Counted from the stretch's first letter, positions 10,431-20,029 are shown. The stretch is DNA of 23,106 bases from Daldinia sp. FL1419 (GCA_025201765.1 MU623640.1:1-23106); one strand, 5' to 3'. Made by a program: numbers and translations. The notes: a model not told the origin generated them from the letters alone.

Positions 10431-12480
10431 GGCAAGTTCACTTCTTCTTAAATGATCTATCAGATTTGAAAGAATTTGGAAGTACTTATGGCTTTAACCC
10501 GCAGGCATAACCGAAGGAATGATAAGCCTTACTCAGCCTGCGCCCTAATTCTTACAAATATGGGACCGTAAGCCTTTCAAGAAAACTCGGCCGGCTATCT
10601 GCAGTTAGGGCATTCCGCAGGTAATACAACTCCCGTCGCGGGGAAGCTTCCCAACATCTTGGGGTGCAAGACACGTCTACAAGCTCTAGCAATCATACTA
10701 CATGGATTGTGCCACCTTTATCTAAGACCTTACCACCGCATATTCCTTCCTACCTTGAAAATTACCAGATCTGATGACGATAAGACATGCATATCTCCTT
10801 CTCACGTAAGGCATAAGGCCCCGAGCACTTGCATTTGCATTTGCCTACTCTAAATACGGCTCTGGTATACTTCGCAATAGACTGGAAGAGAATCCATATA
10901 CGCTGACGATATAGCTGACTAAGTAGTAGTTATAGCTATTCCTAAGCTATACGGCGAGAGCATCAGGGATCCTATATAGGAGAGATATTCGAAAGGGGCC
11001 TCGAATACGTACGTAGGCTAACATAGGCACACCGAGTTTACAAGCTTGATTGATTAGGCCGATGGCATCACTTGCATCTGATAAAAATTAATATATACAA
11101 CTTACAATCGAATTCTACGTGCATTTCATAGCGCAGAGGATTATTCATCGACGGAGAGGTGTCTGAAAAGTCTACCGATAGATTCCCGCCGTATATTCTC
11201 CGAGTGGTATCTGTTTTATGCAGGCTGAGACCGGGAATTTCCCGAATAAGACGAGGATGCCCGAGCGGGAGCGGGGTGCCCTAGCTTGATAAAAAAGGGC
11301 AGGACAATCATTATCTCTCTACTCGTCCCTCGGATCCCTGGGCTCAGCCCTTACTACTTCTAGTATGTAACCACCGACTCGAGGTATAGATGGCTCCGAT
11401 ATTTGTGGATCGTTAGATACTCTCGTGGTAGAGGACATTCTGGGAAGAGTGTCTGCGCCATCGGCTTACGCATGACTCTGATCGTTGTGTACAATATAGA
11501 TTTCGATCATCATTAGGATACACATTCCATATTCGTCCTCATTACTGGGCCTCTGATACTTAACGCCACAGACATAGCCCTACATGGGTTGTAATCCCGT
11601 AAGCATCTGCGTGGAGCATCCTCGTAGTACGTGTACTATGTCCCAAATTATGACCCTAATCAACACGCTACTACAGCCGCTTGGGTTTTGGTGATTCTTT
11701 AGTTAACTACTCTCCATAAACGTAAATAGCCGTACTTTATCTACTCTAGGATATTGAACGGAGCATGTGGCCTACAGAGTACTGGACTATATTATCTAGT
11801 CACTTTGAGATCAACTTTCTTGAATCATAATAAAGTCGTCAGCGCGCCTCTGAGATTCGTTATGTGACATTGCCCATAACTTCCCATAGTGTTCAAAGTG
11901 TACTCCAAACAATATACATTATGGAATATAAGTTACTAATAGATCTTGCTCTCGCCGGCCTATGCTTCGTAAGGGGTGATCTAATGATTGGGGGTACTTA
12001 TCCCTGTGTGGGCCGGACGTCATGCTCTAGGTGGATGGTATAGCAGTTATGACTGATTTTTTGAAACTTCTCGTGTGTGAACAATTCTAGGGCTGGTATT
12101 CTAGTTTTGGTTATTGCTAAAAGGGGCAAGCTCGCTACTCCGTGGATTCCACTATCCATACATGACGACGAGTAAGGGGGATGTACGCACATCAATGTAT
12201 CTGTGGATAGGAGGGTGTAATATGCATTTGTGGTTAGAAGATTCTCATGGGTATCACAGTAAAACGTTGGTCAAATGGGAATTGGTAGCTATTTCTCGGG
12301 GAAATTCCTTATACGATTTCATGGCATCCTGGGCTTATTGTTGCATCGAGAAGATGCTGATCAATACTTGTATACGCTTCTTTGTACTCGAAAGGCCACC
12401 GAGTAGAAATATTTAAAATAATACTTACCTGTATATTATTATCGGGATATCCGAGCGTTAAAAGTGGGAAAGAGGAAAAA
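10430..12480. other. Balanced-composition island, no recognisable gene
   Basis: About 2 kb of near-equal base composition with plentiful CpG, contrasting sharply with the AT-rich DNA before it. All six frames are broken; the longest frames are under about 100 codons, match no family I know and lack intron-consistent extensions. No rRNA, extra tRNA box or repeat is apparent. It could be intergenic sequence, decayed genes, or carry a non-coding RNA; the sequence does not decide between these. Confidence 0.6.
12476..12480 (-). terminator. Pol III terminator (T5) for tRNA-Pro
   Basis: Read on the minus strand, five T follow the tRNA 3' end by four bases, within TTCTTTTTCC. RNA polymerase III stops at runs of four or more T, so this supports an expressed tRNA gene. 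Confidence 0.8.
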
Positions 12481-12484
12481 GAAG

Positions 12485-12574
12485 GGGCACCTACGGGGTT
12501 CGAACCCGTGATCTCTCCCAGTTTGCACCTCAAAGTTACCCAAAGGGAGTGAGTTTCCACTTCTCCAAGGCACC
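12485..12574 (-). tRNA. tRNA-Pro (anticodon UGG) with 18-nt intron
   Basis: The 90-nt gene folds into a 72-nt tRNA plus an 18-nt intron. Acceptor GGTGCCT pairs with AGGTGCC (two adjacent G-U pairs), discriminator C73 as usual for eukaryotic tRNA-Pro. The D stem is GAG/CTC with loop AAGTGGAAA. The anticodon stem is CTCCC/GGGAG with loop TTTGGG(intron)T, giving anticodon TGG followed by G37. The intron starts after position 37, the standard eukaryotic site. The variable loop is AGATC, and the T arm is ACGGG-TTCGAAC-CCCGT, a good B box. The A box (TGGAGAAGTGG) has A at position 11 where a pyrimidine is normal, compensated by T24. All stems pair and a T5 terminator follows. It reads UGG-type proline codons in the cytosol. 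Most likely functional; proline identity rests on the anticodon, G37 and C73. Confidence 0.92.
12517..12534 (-). other. tRNA-Pro intron
   Basis: The 18 bases TAACTTTGAGGTGCAAAC lie between position 37 and position 38 of the tRNA. Removing them restores a seven-base anticodon loop. Splicing would be by the tRNA endonuclease and ligase. Confidence 0.85.
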
Positions 12575-13052
12575 ACTGCGTCATTTAGTTGTGAAGATAG
12601 GACTGGCAATTACGATACCTAACCTCTTCATCGATGCGCGAGCGCCATGAATCGGGTACCTAGGAAACTGCTGAGGTTCATGTGCCGTCCGGCGCATTTA
12701 GGCGTCTGATTATTTGCAATGGGTACTCTAGGCCGTAATAGATATCTGTATATCAACATTCAAGCTATCTACCTTATATTTACACGACTGCCTCAGCATA
12801 CAGGAGACCACCCAGATCAATCAATGTTTTGATATTTACTATCAACCATCTTTGTAATACCTACCTACATAAGTGACGCTTCCCTCTACTCCCTAGCGAA
12901 ATTTCGTCTTTATACAGAATAAGTTAATTAAAATTTCATATATTGATGAAATCCCAAACGAACTGGCTTGAAATTATGTCTGCATGGAACAAAAAAAAAA
13001 GGAAGCTTCATCTGATCCAATATGAGTGTCTATCTTTTATATAGGCCACTAC
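12575..13052. other. Island sequence without a recognisable gene
   Basis: Balanced composition up to about 12890, slightly more AT after that. A short stem ATTTCAT/ATGAAAT lies near 12935-12953 and an A10 run at 12990-12999, neither with a clear role. No open frame or RNA gene is supported. Confidence 0.5.
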
Positions 13053-13259
13053 CTACGCATGTCTCGAATGGCCAACTGATATTGTAAAAATGACAAACAA
13101 TAGAAAAGGACCAACTAGTTTAAGATATTCAGGCAATCCAACGAGATACTTGACGATCGTAATATCTCCCCTTTCGATAAAGTGGCTCATAGTATACACC
13201 CAATAGAAAAGAATTACTACACCTAGACATATCCTAGAAGCAACAGAAATATATACCAT
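13053..13259 (-). CDS. Small hydrophobic open frame, doubtful
   Basis: A 68-codon frame starting with ATG eight bases after the GH25 stop codon, on the same strand. It would encode a small protein with two hydrophobic stretches, about residues 8-23 and 47-63, and a short acidic loop between. I recognise no family. Its position suggests it lies in the 3' untranslated region of the GH25 gene, and hydrophobic frames arise easily in T-rich DNA. It is listed because it is an intact frame in the island, but it is probably not a gene. Confidence 0.15.
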   Translation of the reverse strand: MVYISVASRICLGVVILFYWVYTMSHFIERGDITIVKYLVGLPEYLKLVGPFLLFVIFTISVGHSRHA

Positions 13260-13299
13260 AGAATAAGTTAGCCCGAGGCCAGTTTCTTCAGCTTAGTAA

Positions 13300-13351
13300 C
13301 TGTAAAGTAATGTTAGCCACAACCTAGGAGAAGAGGAGGAACACTGCTTAC
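13300..13351 (-). other. GH25 intron 2
   Basis: A 52-nt intron with a GTAAGC donor, GCTAAC branch site (13317-13312) and CAG acceptor. Removing it replaces a nonsense tail by the family-typical end ITKLKKLASG and a stop. Size and signals are typical of filamentous ascomycetes. Confidence 0.88.
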
Positions 13352-13838
13352 TATCACTATTGAACGTATCCAAATCGCCACCGTACTTATATCCATCATT
13401 AAACTGCCAGATCGTATAATACGGCCACCCGCCGGGTGGCATGCCTGAAGAACTCGTATGCCGAGCTAAAACCACAGGATTCGTCTTAACAAACGCGCTC
13501 GATCCTCCCGTACAGCTCAACCAAAACGGCGGATTCGTGTACAGCACAGGATAACGACCCGTTTTGCTGTGATACATATCGCTGAAGTCCTTGATCCATG
13601 AGACCGTGGCGCTGGTTGATAGACCCACACAGTCGTCCTCTAGATCTAGCATAACGGGGAGCGTGATCCCGTCACCGGACCACCCGCCCCCGTTAGACAC
13701 GGAGAAGTTGGCTTGCCTGGCGCCGGGGGAGGAACTTGGACGCGCGAAGTGATAGCTACCACGGATGAAGCCGGCTTATGTGGCGCCAGTGTAGCGGGTG
13801 CTGAAGCTGGGATCTTTAGAGGCAGCGCCTTTTGTTGC

Positions 13839-13893
13839 CTATAGAAGCTGGTGATTTCTATGAGACCGACTTAGCTTGTAGAGCAAAATCCGC
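13839..13893 (-). other. GH25 intron 1, donor GC or decayed
   Basis: A 55-nt segment separates ...LVITK from ATKGAASKDPSF, which are contiguous in the family. It ends TTCTATAG and has a branch-like GCTAAG (13875-13870). The donor reads GCGGAT, so this is either a GC-AG intron or a GTGAGT-like donor damaged by mutation. Without removal the frame runs into TAG after ten extra codons. Confidence 0.75.
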
Positions 13894-14040
13894 TTTAGTA
13901 ATCACAAGGCGAGCTCTGGAGCTGTATGCTGCACCAAAGTATACATTCGGCTGGTAGTGAGAGGTATCAAACCCAGGAGCAGCAGCGAAAGTGAGGCTGG
14001 TAAAGCCCGGGGAACTGGTGATGAAACCCTTCATGGTCAT

Positions 14041-14230
14041 AATAGTAATTCCCGATACTCGAAGGCATTTCGTTACCTAACTCGCTATTAGAAAAGACTC
14101 TATAGATATTAGGGACAATATGGAGGATATTTATTATCTATTAGACCTGCGGTAATGATAATAGTTTGGAGGGTATGAGATAGGACTTACGGGTTTGGCA
14201 AGTACCATAGTGGCAAAGGGGTATTTTCAA
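14041..14230. other. GH25 upstream region and island border
   Basis: Only about 190 bp of balanced DNA precede the GH25 start codon before composition falls abruptly to nearly all A/T at about 14220-14235. On the minus strand an AATATCTATAGAG stretch near 14100 could serve as a TATA-like element, but nothing is distinctive enough to call a promoter. Confidence 0.35.
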
Positions 14231-14854
14231 CAACTATTATAAAATTAAAATTATTATATGCCTTAAATTTTCTTAAGGTTTTTTAATGTAATAAAATTAT
14301 ATATAAAATCATCAATTCCTCCTATAACTTTTACAATAATTTATAAATTTTTTTATTAAAGATAATCTTATAAAAATATATTACCATTATTACCAATTAC
14401 CCTTATTAATTTTTTATTTAATTATTTCAATGCCTTCTTTAAAATATAATTATTTTACATCTTTTATCTTATATATTCACATATTTTACAAAAGTTTTTA
14501 AAATTAAAATTAATTATAAATTAAAATTTTTATTTAATATATAAATCTTTAAAAATTAATTCTTATTTATTTAAATCAAATTTTATAAAATTATTACTTT
14601 CTTTTATAACTTTTATAATAATTTATAAATTTATTTTATTATTAAATATATTATTTATTCTATCTCTTAAGCACTAATTACCATTACTAACACTTAATTC
14701 TATCAATTTTTTATTTAATTACTTAAATACTTTCTTTAAAATATAATTATTTTACATTTAAATAATTATTAAAATTTTTATTTAATTAAAATTCATATTT
14801 AATATATAAATCCTTAATCAATAATTATTATTTAATTAAATTAAAGTCTTTAAA

Positions 14855-15038
14855 TGTTGGATGGATAAGGTACCATTGCATATAATAGTAAAAATGAGGG
14901 TATTTAGATAAATTCAGTCAATAGTGATTGTAGAAAAATAAGTACGTATTCTGATCGTACGATCAGAATACGTGGTTATATACAGGATTAAAGTGGGTCT
15001 TGTACCACCACCAAAGTCACATGACTAATATTCCCACA
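14855..15038 (+). mobile_element. Solo LTR, best-preserved copy, TTAAA duplication
   Basis: 184 bp, from TGTTGGATGGATAAGGTACC to ACTAATATTCCCACA, flanked on both sides by TTAAA (14850-14854 and 15039-15043). The interrupted repeat exists uninterrupted near 21210 (TTTTTAAATATTACC). It keeps far more G/C than its surroundings, so it inserted after most local RIP or is a recent copy. It contains a perfect palindrome (14944-14973) and a TTATATACAGG TATA-like motif at 14976. It is the best guide to the family's true sequence. Confidence 0.92.
14944..14973. repeat. Perfect 30-bp palindrome inside LTR
   Basis: The 15-base half ACGTATTCTGATCGT is followed directly by its reverse complement, with no spacer. 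It lies just upstream of the LTR TATA-like motif. Copies at 5567-5596 and 7006-7035 keep the arms with a few G/A or C/T differences. It could bind a dimeric regulator or form a hairpin in the transcript. Confidence 0.95.
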
Positions 15039-15230
15039 TTAAATATCACCTTTTATATAATTTATTATAATAATTTATAATTTCTTTCTATTATTAAATA
15101 TATTAATTTTTTTAAATATTAATAATTATCTTTATTTATTAATAATTTATTTAATTACTTTAATATCTTTTTTAATATATAATTATTTTATATTTAAATA
15201 ACTATTAAAATTCTTATTTAATACCTTAAT

Positions 15231-15580
15231 TAAATAATTTATAAAGGGATTTTATTAATATAAATTCCTATTTAATTATAAAAACTATATATTATAAAAA
15301 GCCATAAATATATACGAAATATAAAAAAAGATCTTTAACTTTTTTAATTCATTATATTAATTTAAAACTTTCTTAAAAATATTAATAATAAATATTATTT
15401 AAAAGATAATTAAATTTATGATTTTTTAAAATATATTATATATATTTCTGATTGGAATTGTTTATATAATAATGGAAAATGTTTAAAAATGCGGGTCTTT
15501 TTTCTTTTCTTAAATCTTTTATAAATTGATTGGTTAATTTGATTTATGGCGCAACTAATGAAATAAGAAAGATATAGATT
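15231..15580 (+). repeat. Direct repeat, copy 1 (partner 22311-22657)
   Basis: Shares with 22311-22657 the order TTAATTAAA, AAAGGATTTTA, AATATAAA, ACGAAATA, TTAAATTTATG, TTTTTTAAAAT, AATTG, a GCGGG word (15491) and CAACTAATGAAATAAGAAAG. It follows the inverted array in both places, so array and tail probably form one element. The tail's un-mutated words such as GCGGG and GGCGCAACTAATG may be close to the element end. Confidence 0.75.
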
Positions 15581-17740
15581 ATTTTTATTAATTCTTTTAT
15601 TTGATTATTTTAATATCTTTTTTAAAATATAATTATTTTATATTATTTATTTTATTTAATTTTTTGATTATTATGGGGTAGTGTTGGGCTAAATGTACGC
15701 ATAAGAGAAATAACAGTGAAAGCAAGTAATAAGTAAAATAATGTAATAAGATTTATATATTTATAAGTCCTAAAGAAGAGAGTTATTTATTTTAAATTTA
15801 ATAGGTTTAGAATTTTTATATATATAATATTTTAATTATATAATATTTCTTTTATTTATTATAAAGGTTTATAATATTTGATAATATATAATTATTATTT
15901 ATTTATTTATTTTATAAATAATAGATTATAAATTATTATTAATTTTTTATTTTATATAACTTTTTAAATGTAAATTAATTTAGTTATTTTTTATTAATGT
16001 TTTTATAGTTTTATTGGGAAAAGTTTTTATTATAATATTAATTAAATTATAAGTTCTGTGGATCTAATAAATATTATTTATTTTTCTATTTTTATATAAT
16101 TGTTTCAAAATTATAAAATTTATTATTAATTTTTTTTTTATTAATAATACCTATTTATATCAAATATTGGTACAAGGAGAATAAATTAGTACAGAAAATG
16201 AGAGGAATTTTAGGGAATAAAAAACATTCTAGTATAATATTGATTATATAATATATGATATATTTTATATTAAAATCTTAAATTATATTATATATTTTAT
16301 TAATAAATATATTATAAATAATATATTTATATTTAATAGATAATTAATGGATAATATTATTAATACTTTTACTCTCATTATTTTAATCTATTGGTTTTTT
16401 GTTATTTAAAATGATAATATATCTGATTTACAAATTAAAATCTTTGTTATTTATAAATAAATCATTAATAAAAATATATAAATAGAAATTTTAAAGGTTT
16501 AATTTAATATATTTAAATTTACAGATTTTATTATCTATTTACTAAATAATTCTAATATTTAAAACCTTAATTTCCTTAATTCTTAATTCTTAATGTTAAA
16601 TAATAATTAAATAATTAAAAATTATTTTGGATTAATATATAAAAATAATATAAATTTTTTAAACCCTCTACTCCACAAATTTACTAACTATATCCATAAT
16701 TTTGATATTTAATGATTTAAATTTCTTAATTTAATTCTTTAGGTAATCAAAATTCCATAATTATTATTATAAATTATAATATAAATATTATTAAAATTTT
16801 CTATTCTTTTATTTAATATTTTTTAAAATTATCTTTTAATATTAATTTTAGTAAATATTTTATTTTTAATTATAAAAGATTTTATAATATTAATATTAAA
16901 GATATTATCTATTTATAAATTAATAATTCTAAAAACTATTAAATTAATAATTAATAAATAAGGGTTAAATATTAAAGATTTTATATGTAATTTATGTTGA
17001 TAGTATTAAAAATAAGTTTTAAATTAATATGTATTAGATTTAATAAATTTATATAATGGTTTTATAATATATAATAATATTCTTTTAAAATATTTATCTT
17101 TTTAATTTAATTAATAAATATATATAGATTATTTATTATATTGGTATTTTAGATTAGGTATATGTTATAATAATATTTTTTATTATAATTTTCATTTTTT
17201 ATTAATATAAGAATAATATTAAAATTAATATAAAATATTAACTAATCCTTTGGATGGTAGGAGCATAAATTATGATAAACTTTTTATTAAAATTATTATA
17301 ATTTTGGATTATTAATTTTAATTTTTTATATAAAAAGGGAATATTCTTATTTTTAATTTTATAAATCATTTGTGATTTAAATAATATAATATTTTGGTGT
17401 ATTATTAGATTATATATTTCTGGTTATAAGATGTTATTTTTAAATAAGGTGTTTAGTTCTTTTAAATTTAATATTTTATATGATTTTTTAGGTGTAATTA
17501 TCTTTTTATTTATTTATAATTAAAGGGTTAAAATAAGGTTAGTCTATTCTTTATTGGAAAAATATATTGTAGTCACGTAGGAGAGATTATTAGTATATAT
17601 AAGTTCTTCTTTTAGAATAAATTTATAATTGTTAAAGTTAAAATTAAGTTTAAATAATTTGATTTTTAATTATTTAATAGATATAAAGGTTTTTTTTAAT
17701 TGTATATAGGATTTAATATAAGAATTCCTAAATATAAATA
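15581..17740. other. AT-rich repeat DNA, no gene recognised
   Basis: Stops occur throughout. A less degraded patch at 15670-15730 (GGGGTAGTGTTGGGCTAAAT and following) could be the start of a second LTR family, but no matching end was found. From 16920 to 17740 the plus strand keeps G but little C. A patch around 17540-17640 reads partly protein-like in one frame but is too short to name. Confidence 0.5.
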
Positions 17741-17774
17741 TTTTATTATTTATTTATTTATTATTTATTTATTA
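17741..17774. repeat. TTTA/TTTAT microsatellite
   Basis: About 34 bp of reiterated TATTTATTTATTATTTA, followed at once by CTACCCCAATTTACC, which resembles the CTACCCCAGTTCAATATA terminus near 4281. It may mark the edge of a repeat. Confidence 0.6.
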
Positions 17775-18308
17775 CTACCCCAATTTACCTAGAATATATT
17801 ACAGATATCCAATCCATTTTTTAATATTTATTCCAGGTAAAAACTGTATTTCAGAGAAAACCTACCTACCATTTATCCAAATTAATTACATTATTATAAC
17901 TTTAATTTTATTTTATATTTTTATTAAAATTTATTTTCCAATAAAAATAATTAAATTTTAATATAGAAAAATATTTTATACATTATAATACCTAAATTTT
18001 ATAAAATGGTATAGTAATGGTCCAGATATAAAGTAATAATAAGGTCCAAAATGGCTTTATTATTTTTTTTTATAAATAATAAAAGTGTTATTATATTGTA
18101 AAAAAGTTATTTTAAGAAAGGACTAAGATATATATAATTTATGTAAGGTATAAATATATATAAATAATTTTATATTTTTATAAAAAATTATTATTTATTT
18201 TTATTTTTATAACCTTCTTTTTAACACCACAATATTATATTTATTTTCCAAAATAATTCAAAATAATATTACCAATTTATGGCCCTTCCCAACTAACCTT
18301 AATCCTCC
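17775..18308. other. AT-rich DNA, C-retaining plus strand
   Basis: No gene. A few C-rich words (ACTACCCCAATTTACC, CAGATATCCAATCC, ACCTACCTACC) are visible at 17770-17880 and again at 18270-18305, where similarity to the left-arm repeat begins. Confidence 0.45.
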
Positions 18309-18936
18309 TTATATACCTTATTTACATTTTATAATATTATAATATAATATCATTATACCTATTATATTCATAATCCAATACTACCTTAAAAAACCTATTT
18401 CATTTTTATATATATATTATATTAAATAAAAAAAAGTTTATATATCTATAAATATTCTATTATTTCCCCAATTTTGTCTTATTATTAACCCTTTTTAAAT
18501 ATTTTAATCTTTTCATTAAAAATTATTATAACATTTTAAATTTAATATAATATTTTAATATTATATTATATTAAAATTATAATCTCAATATAATTATATA
18601 TTATAAAAACAACTTATTTATCAAAAATAAAAAACTATATAAAAAATGTAATTATATCTTTTTAACACAATTCTAAAAATCAATTATTAAAATTTTATTA
18701 TAATTTCTTTAAAATTTTTAAATCTTTAAAAAACTTATTAAAAGATTATTAATAATATTTAATAATTATTCTTATTATATTCAATCCCTTACTCACCAAA
18801 TCCATAATTCTTATATATTCTAATAATCTTAAAAAAATTATTTATTTCAATATTATTAATATTATAATTATTTTACAATATAATCTTATTTTATATCCAT
18901 TTTATTAATATTTATTAATTATAATATAAAATTTAT
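18309..18936 (+). repeat. Uninterrupted copy of left-arm repeat (empty site)
   Basis: This aligns with 5045-5481 followed directly by 7102-7237. At 18772-18776 it reads TTATT where the left copy has TTAAT on each side of the 1,620-bp LTR element. The plus strand keeps C where the left copy has T, so the two copies were mutated on opposite strands or to different degrees. Confidence 0.8.
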
Positions 18937-19140
18937 AAAAAAATTAATTTTAAAAAGAAATATATATATGCTATTTTATTCCTAATAATTTATATTATCC
19001 CCATATATTATTATTATAATAATCTTTTATTTAAAAAATTCAATTAATATTAAATATTTTATTATTTTTTAATAATAATCTATTATAAATCCTTAATAAT
19101 TTCCTAATATATTCAAACTTAAATCCTAATAAATATGACC
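18937..19140. other. Gene-free AT-rich DNA
   Basis: Nothing recognisable; almost no G on the plus strand. Confidence 0.4.
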
Positions 19141-19172
19141 TTCTGTTCGAGAACATACTCGCCTTCACTTAA

Positions 19173-19256
19173 GATTCCTTAATATATATAACTGAGGAAA
19201 ATGAGGAGGAGGACGAGGAGGCAGATGCGGAGGAGGGCGATTCCGATGAGTACGGT
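19173..19256 (+). pseudogene. Fragment encoding an acidic C-terminal tail
   Basis: A 28-codon open stretch bounded by TAA (19170-19172) and TAA (19257-19259). The last 21 codons are almost all Glu/Asp (pieces EENEEEDEEADAEEG and DSDEYG then stop). The third positions are G or C (GAG, GAC, GCG, GGC), unlike the surrounding DNA, so this is a small un-RIPed piece. Acidic tails like this end many chromatin and nucleolar proteins, but such low-complexity sequence cannot identify one. The upstream bases 19141-19172 are also balanced. It may be the last exon of a destroyed gene or a captured gene fragment in a repeat; there is no start codon. Confidence 0.5.
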
Positions 19257-19740
19257 TAATATTTTATTAAATATATTTAAAATAATAATTATATCTTTAT
19301 TAATAATTATAATTATCTTATATAAACCTTTTTAATTATTTTTTTTATAATAGATTAAAATTTTATTATTTATTAAAAATAATATAGGTAAGGTGTTTTA
19401 AATATTTGAATTATTCTTTATATTTAAAGTATCTTTAATTAATTATTATAATTTAATTTCTTTAATTTTAATTATTACCTTTTGAACAACTTATGTTTTT
19501 ATAATCTGAAAAAGGGTAAGTAATAAGTTTATATTAATTCTAGAATATGTATTAAAGATTAGAAGGGTAAGGATTAGGTTGTTTGGATTAGTAGTATTAT
19601 TCATTATTTTGATAACTATTTATAGTTGTAATACTTTTGAATTAGAACTTTGGAATTTATTTGTAATGATTTTATAAGTTTTATAAATAAGGCTATAATA
19701 TTCTTTTACCTTATTAATAAATTAATAAACTTTTATTAGT
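19257..19740. other. G-retaining AT-rich DNA with a short open frame
   Basis: On the plus strand 19510-19674 is open for 55 codons with no ATG near its start. It includes RVRIRLFGLVVLFIILITIY and FELELWNLF. The stretch is long for such AT-rich DNA, and codons such as AGG and TGG survive. It could be a worn transposon or membrane-protein relic; I recognise no family. Confidence 0.3.
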
Positions 19741-20029
19741 ATTTAATAATAAATAATTCCTACAATACATATCTCATTCTTAAATTTGATACTATTAAAA
19801 TTAATATTAATATTATAAATGATTATATTAGTTTTTTTAGATTAATCACTTTACAACCAATTTTACTTTCAAAACCAATTAATCTCATTCTATAATTATC
19901 AATTTAATATTTAATAATAAATATAATTTCTAAATAAAAAAATTATTAAATTAAAATAATATAAATATTATTATATTTATTATTTCAATTTACTTAAATC
20001 ATAATAAATTAAAATAATATATTTATATA

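Larger units (their letters stand above)
13268..14040 (-). pseudogene. GH25 (Chalaropsis-type) secreted lysozyme, disrupted
   Basis: GH25 lysozymes hydrolyse the MurNAc-GlcNAc bond of bacterial peptidoglycan; fungal members are secreted. Exons 14040-13894, 13838-13352 and 13299-13268 join to 222 codons, close to the known size of about 210 residues plus signal. Residues 3-20 form a weak signal peptide (MKGFITSSPGFTSLTFAAA) followed by APGFDTSHYQPNV, with catalytic Asp25. Later landmarks are DPSFSTRYTGAT, AGFIRGSYHFARP, NGGGWSGDGITLP, LDLEDD (Asp114, Glu116), HSKTGRYPVLYTNP, GGWPYYTIWQF and a normal C-terminus TKLKKLASG. Cys119 and Cys158 fit the family disulfide. Two lesions stand out: a TAA at codon 70 (13778-13776), and Lys52 (AAA) in the KATEG motif where the family has a Glu implicated in catalysis. 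Intron 1 also has a non-GT donor. With no frameshift in 222 codons, inactivation looks recent. Translation may start at codon 1 or 3. Confidence 0.9.
14290..15230 (-). repeat. Inverted array copies of the ~140-bp-unit repeat
   Basis: The plus strand carries the reverse complement of the 7430-9000 unit: TTTTTATTTAATATATAAATC, AAAAATTAATTCTTATTTA, then ATAACTTTTATAATAATTTA and TTTAAAATATAATTATTTTA. At least two full units are visible, near 14500-14760 and 14760-15210, with the solo LTR inserted in the second. G is nearly absent from the plus strand outside the LTR. Confidence 0.65.

Noticed and set aside
10659..10853. 64-codon open frame in the island
   Set aside because: Length expected by chance at this composition; no recognisable motif.
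11998..12416. Overlapping open frames on both strands (65 and 100 codons)
   Set aside because: They overlap antisense to each other, the longer starts at TTG, and neither shows family motifs or splice-consistent extension.
12309..12584. 91-codon minus-strand frame
   Set aside because: It is read straight through the tRNA-Pro gene and its terminator.
13776..13778. Recoding or readthrough of the GH25 TAA
   Set aside because: No supporting context, and the Lys at the important Glu position independently points to loss of function.
15672..17790. Possible element with GGGGTAGT at 15675 and its inverse at 17776, and a TGTTGGG LTR-like start at 15682
   Set aside because: Only eight bases are shared, and no matching LTR end, second LTR or target duplication was found.
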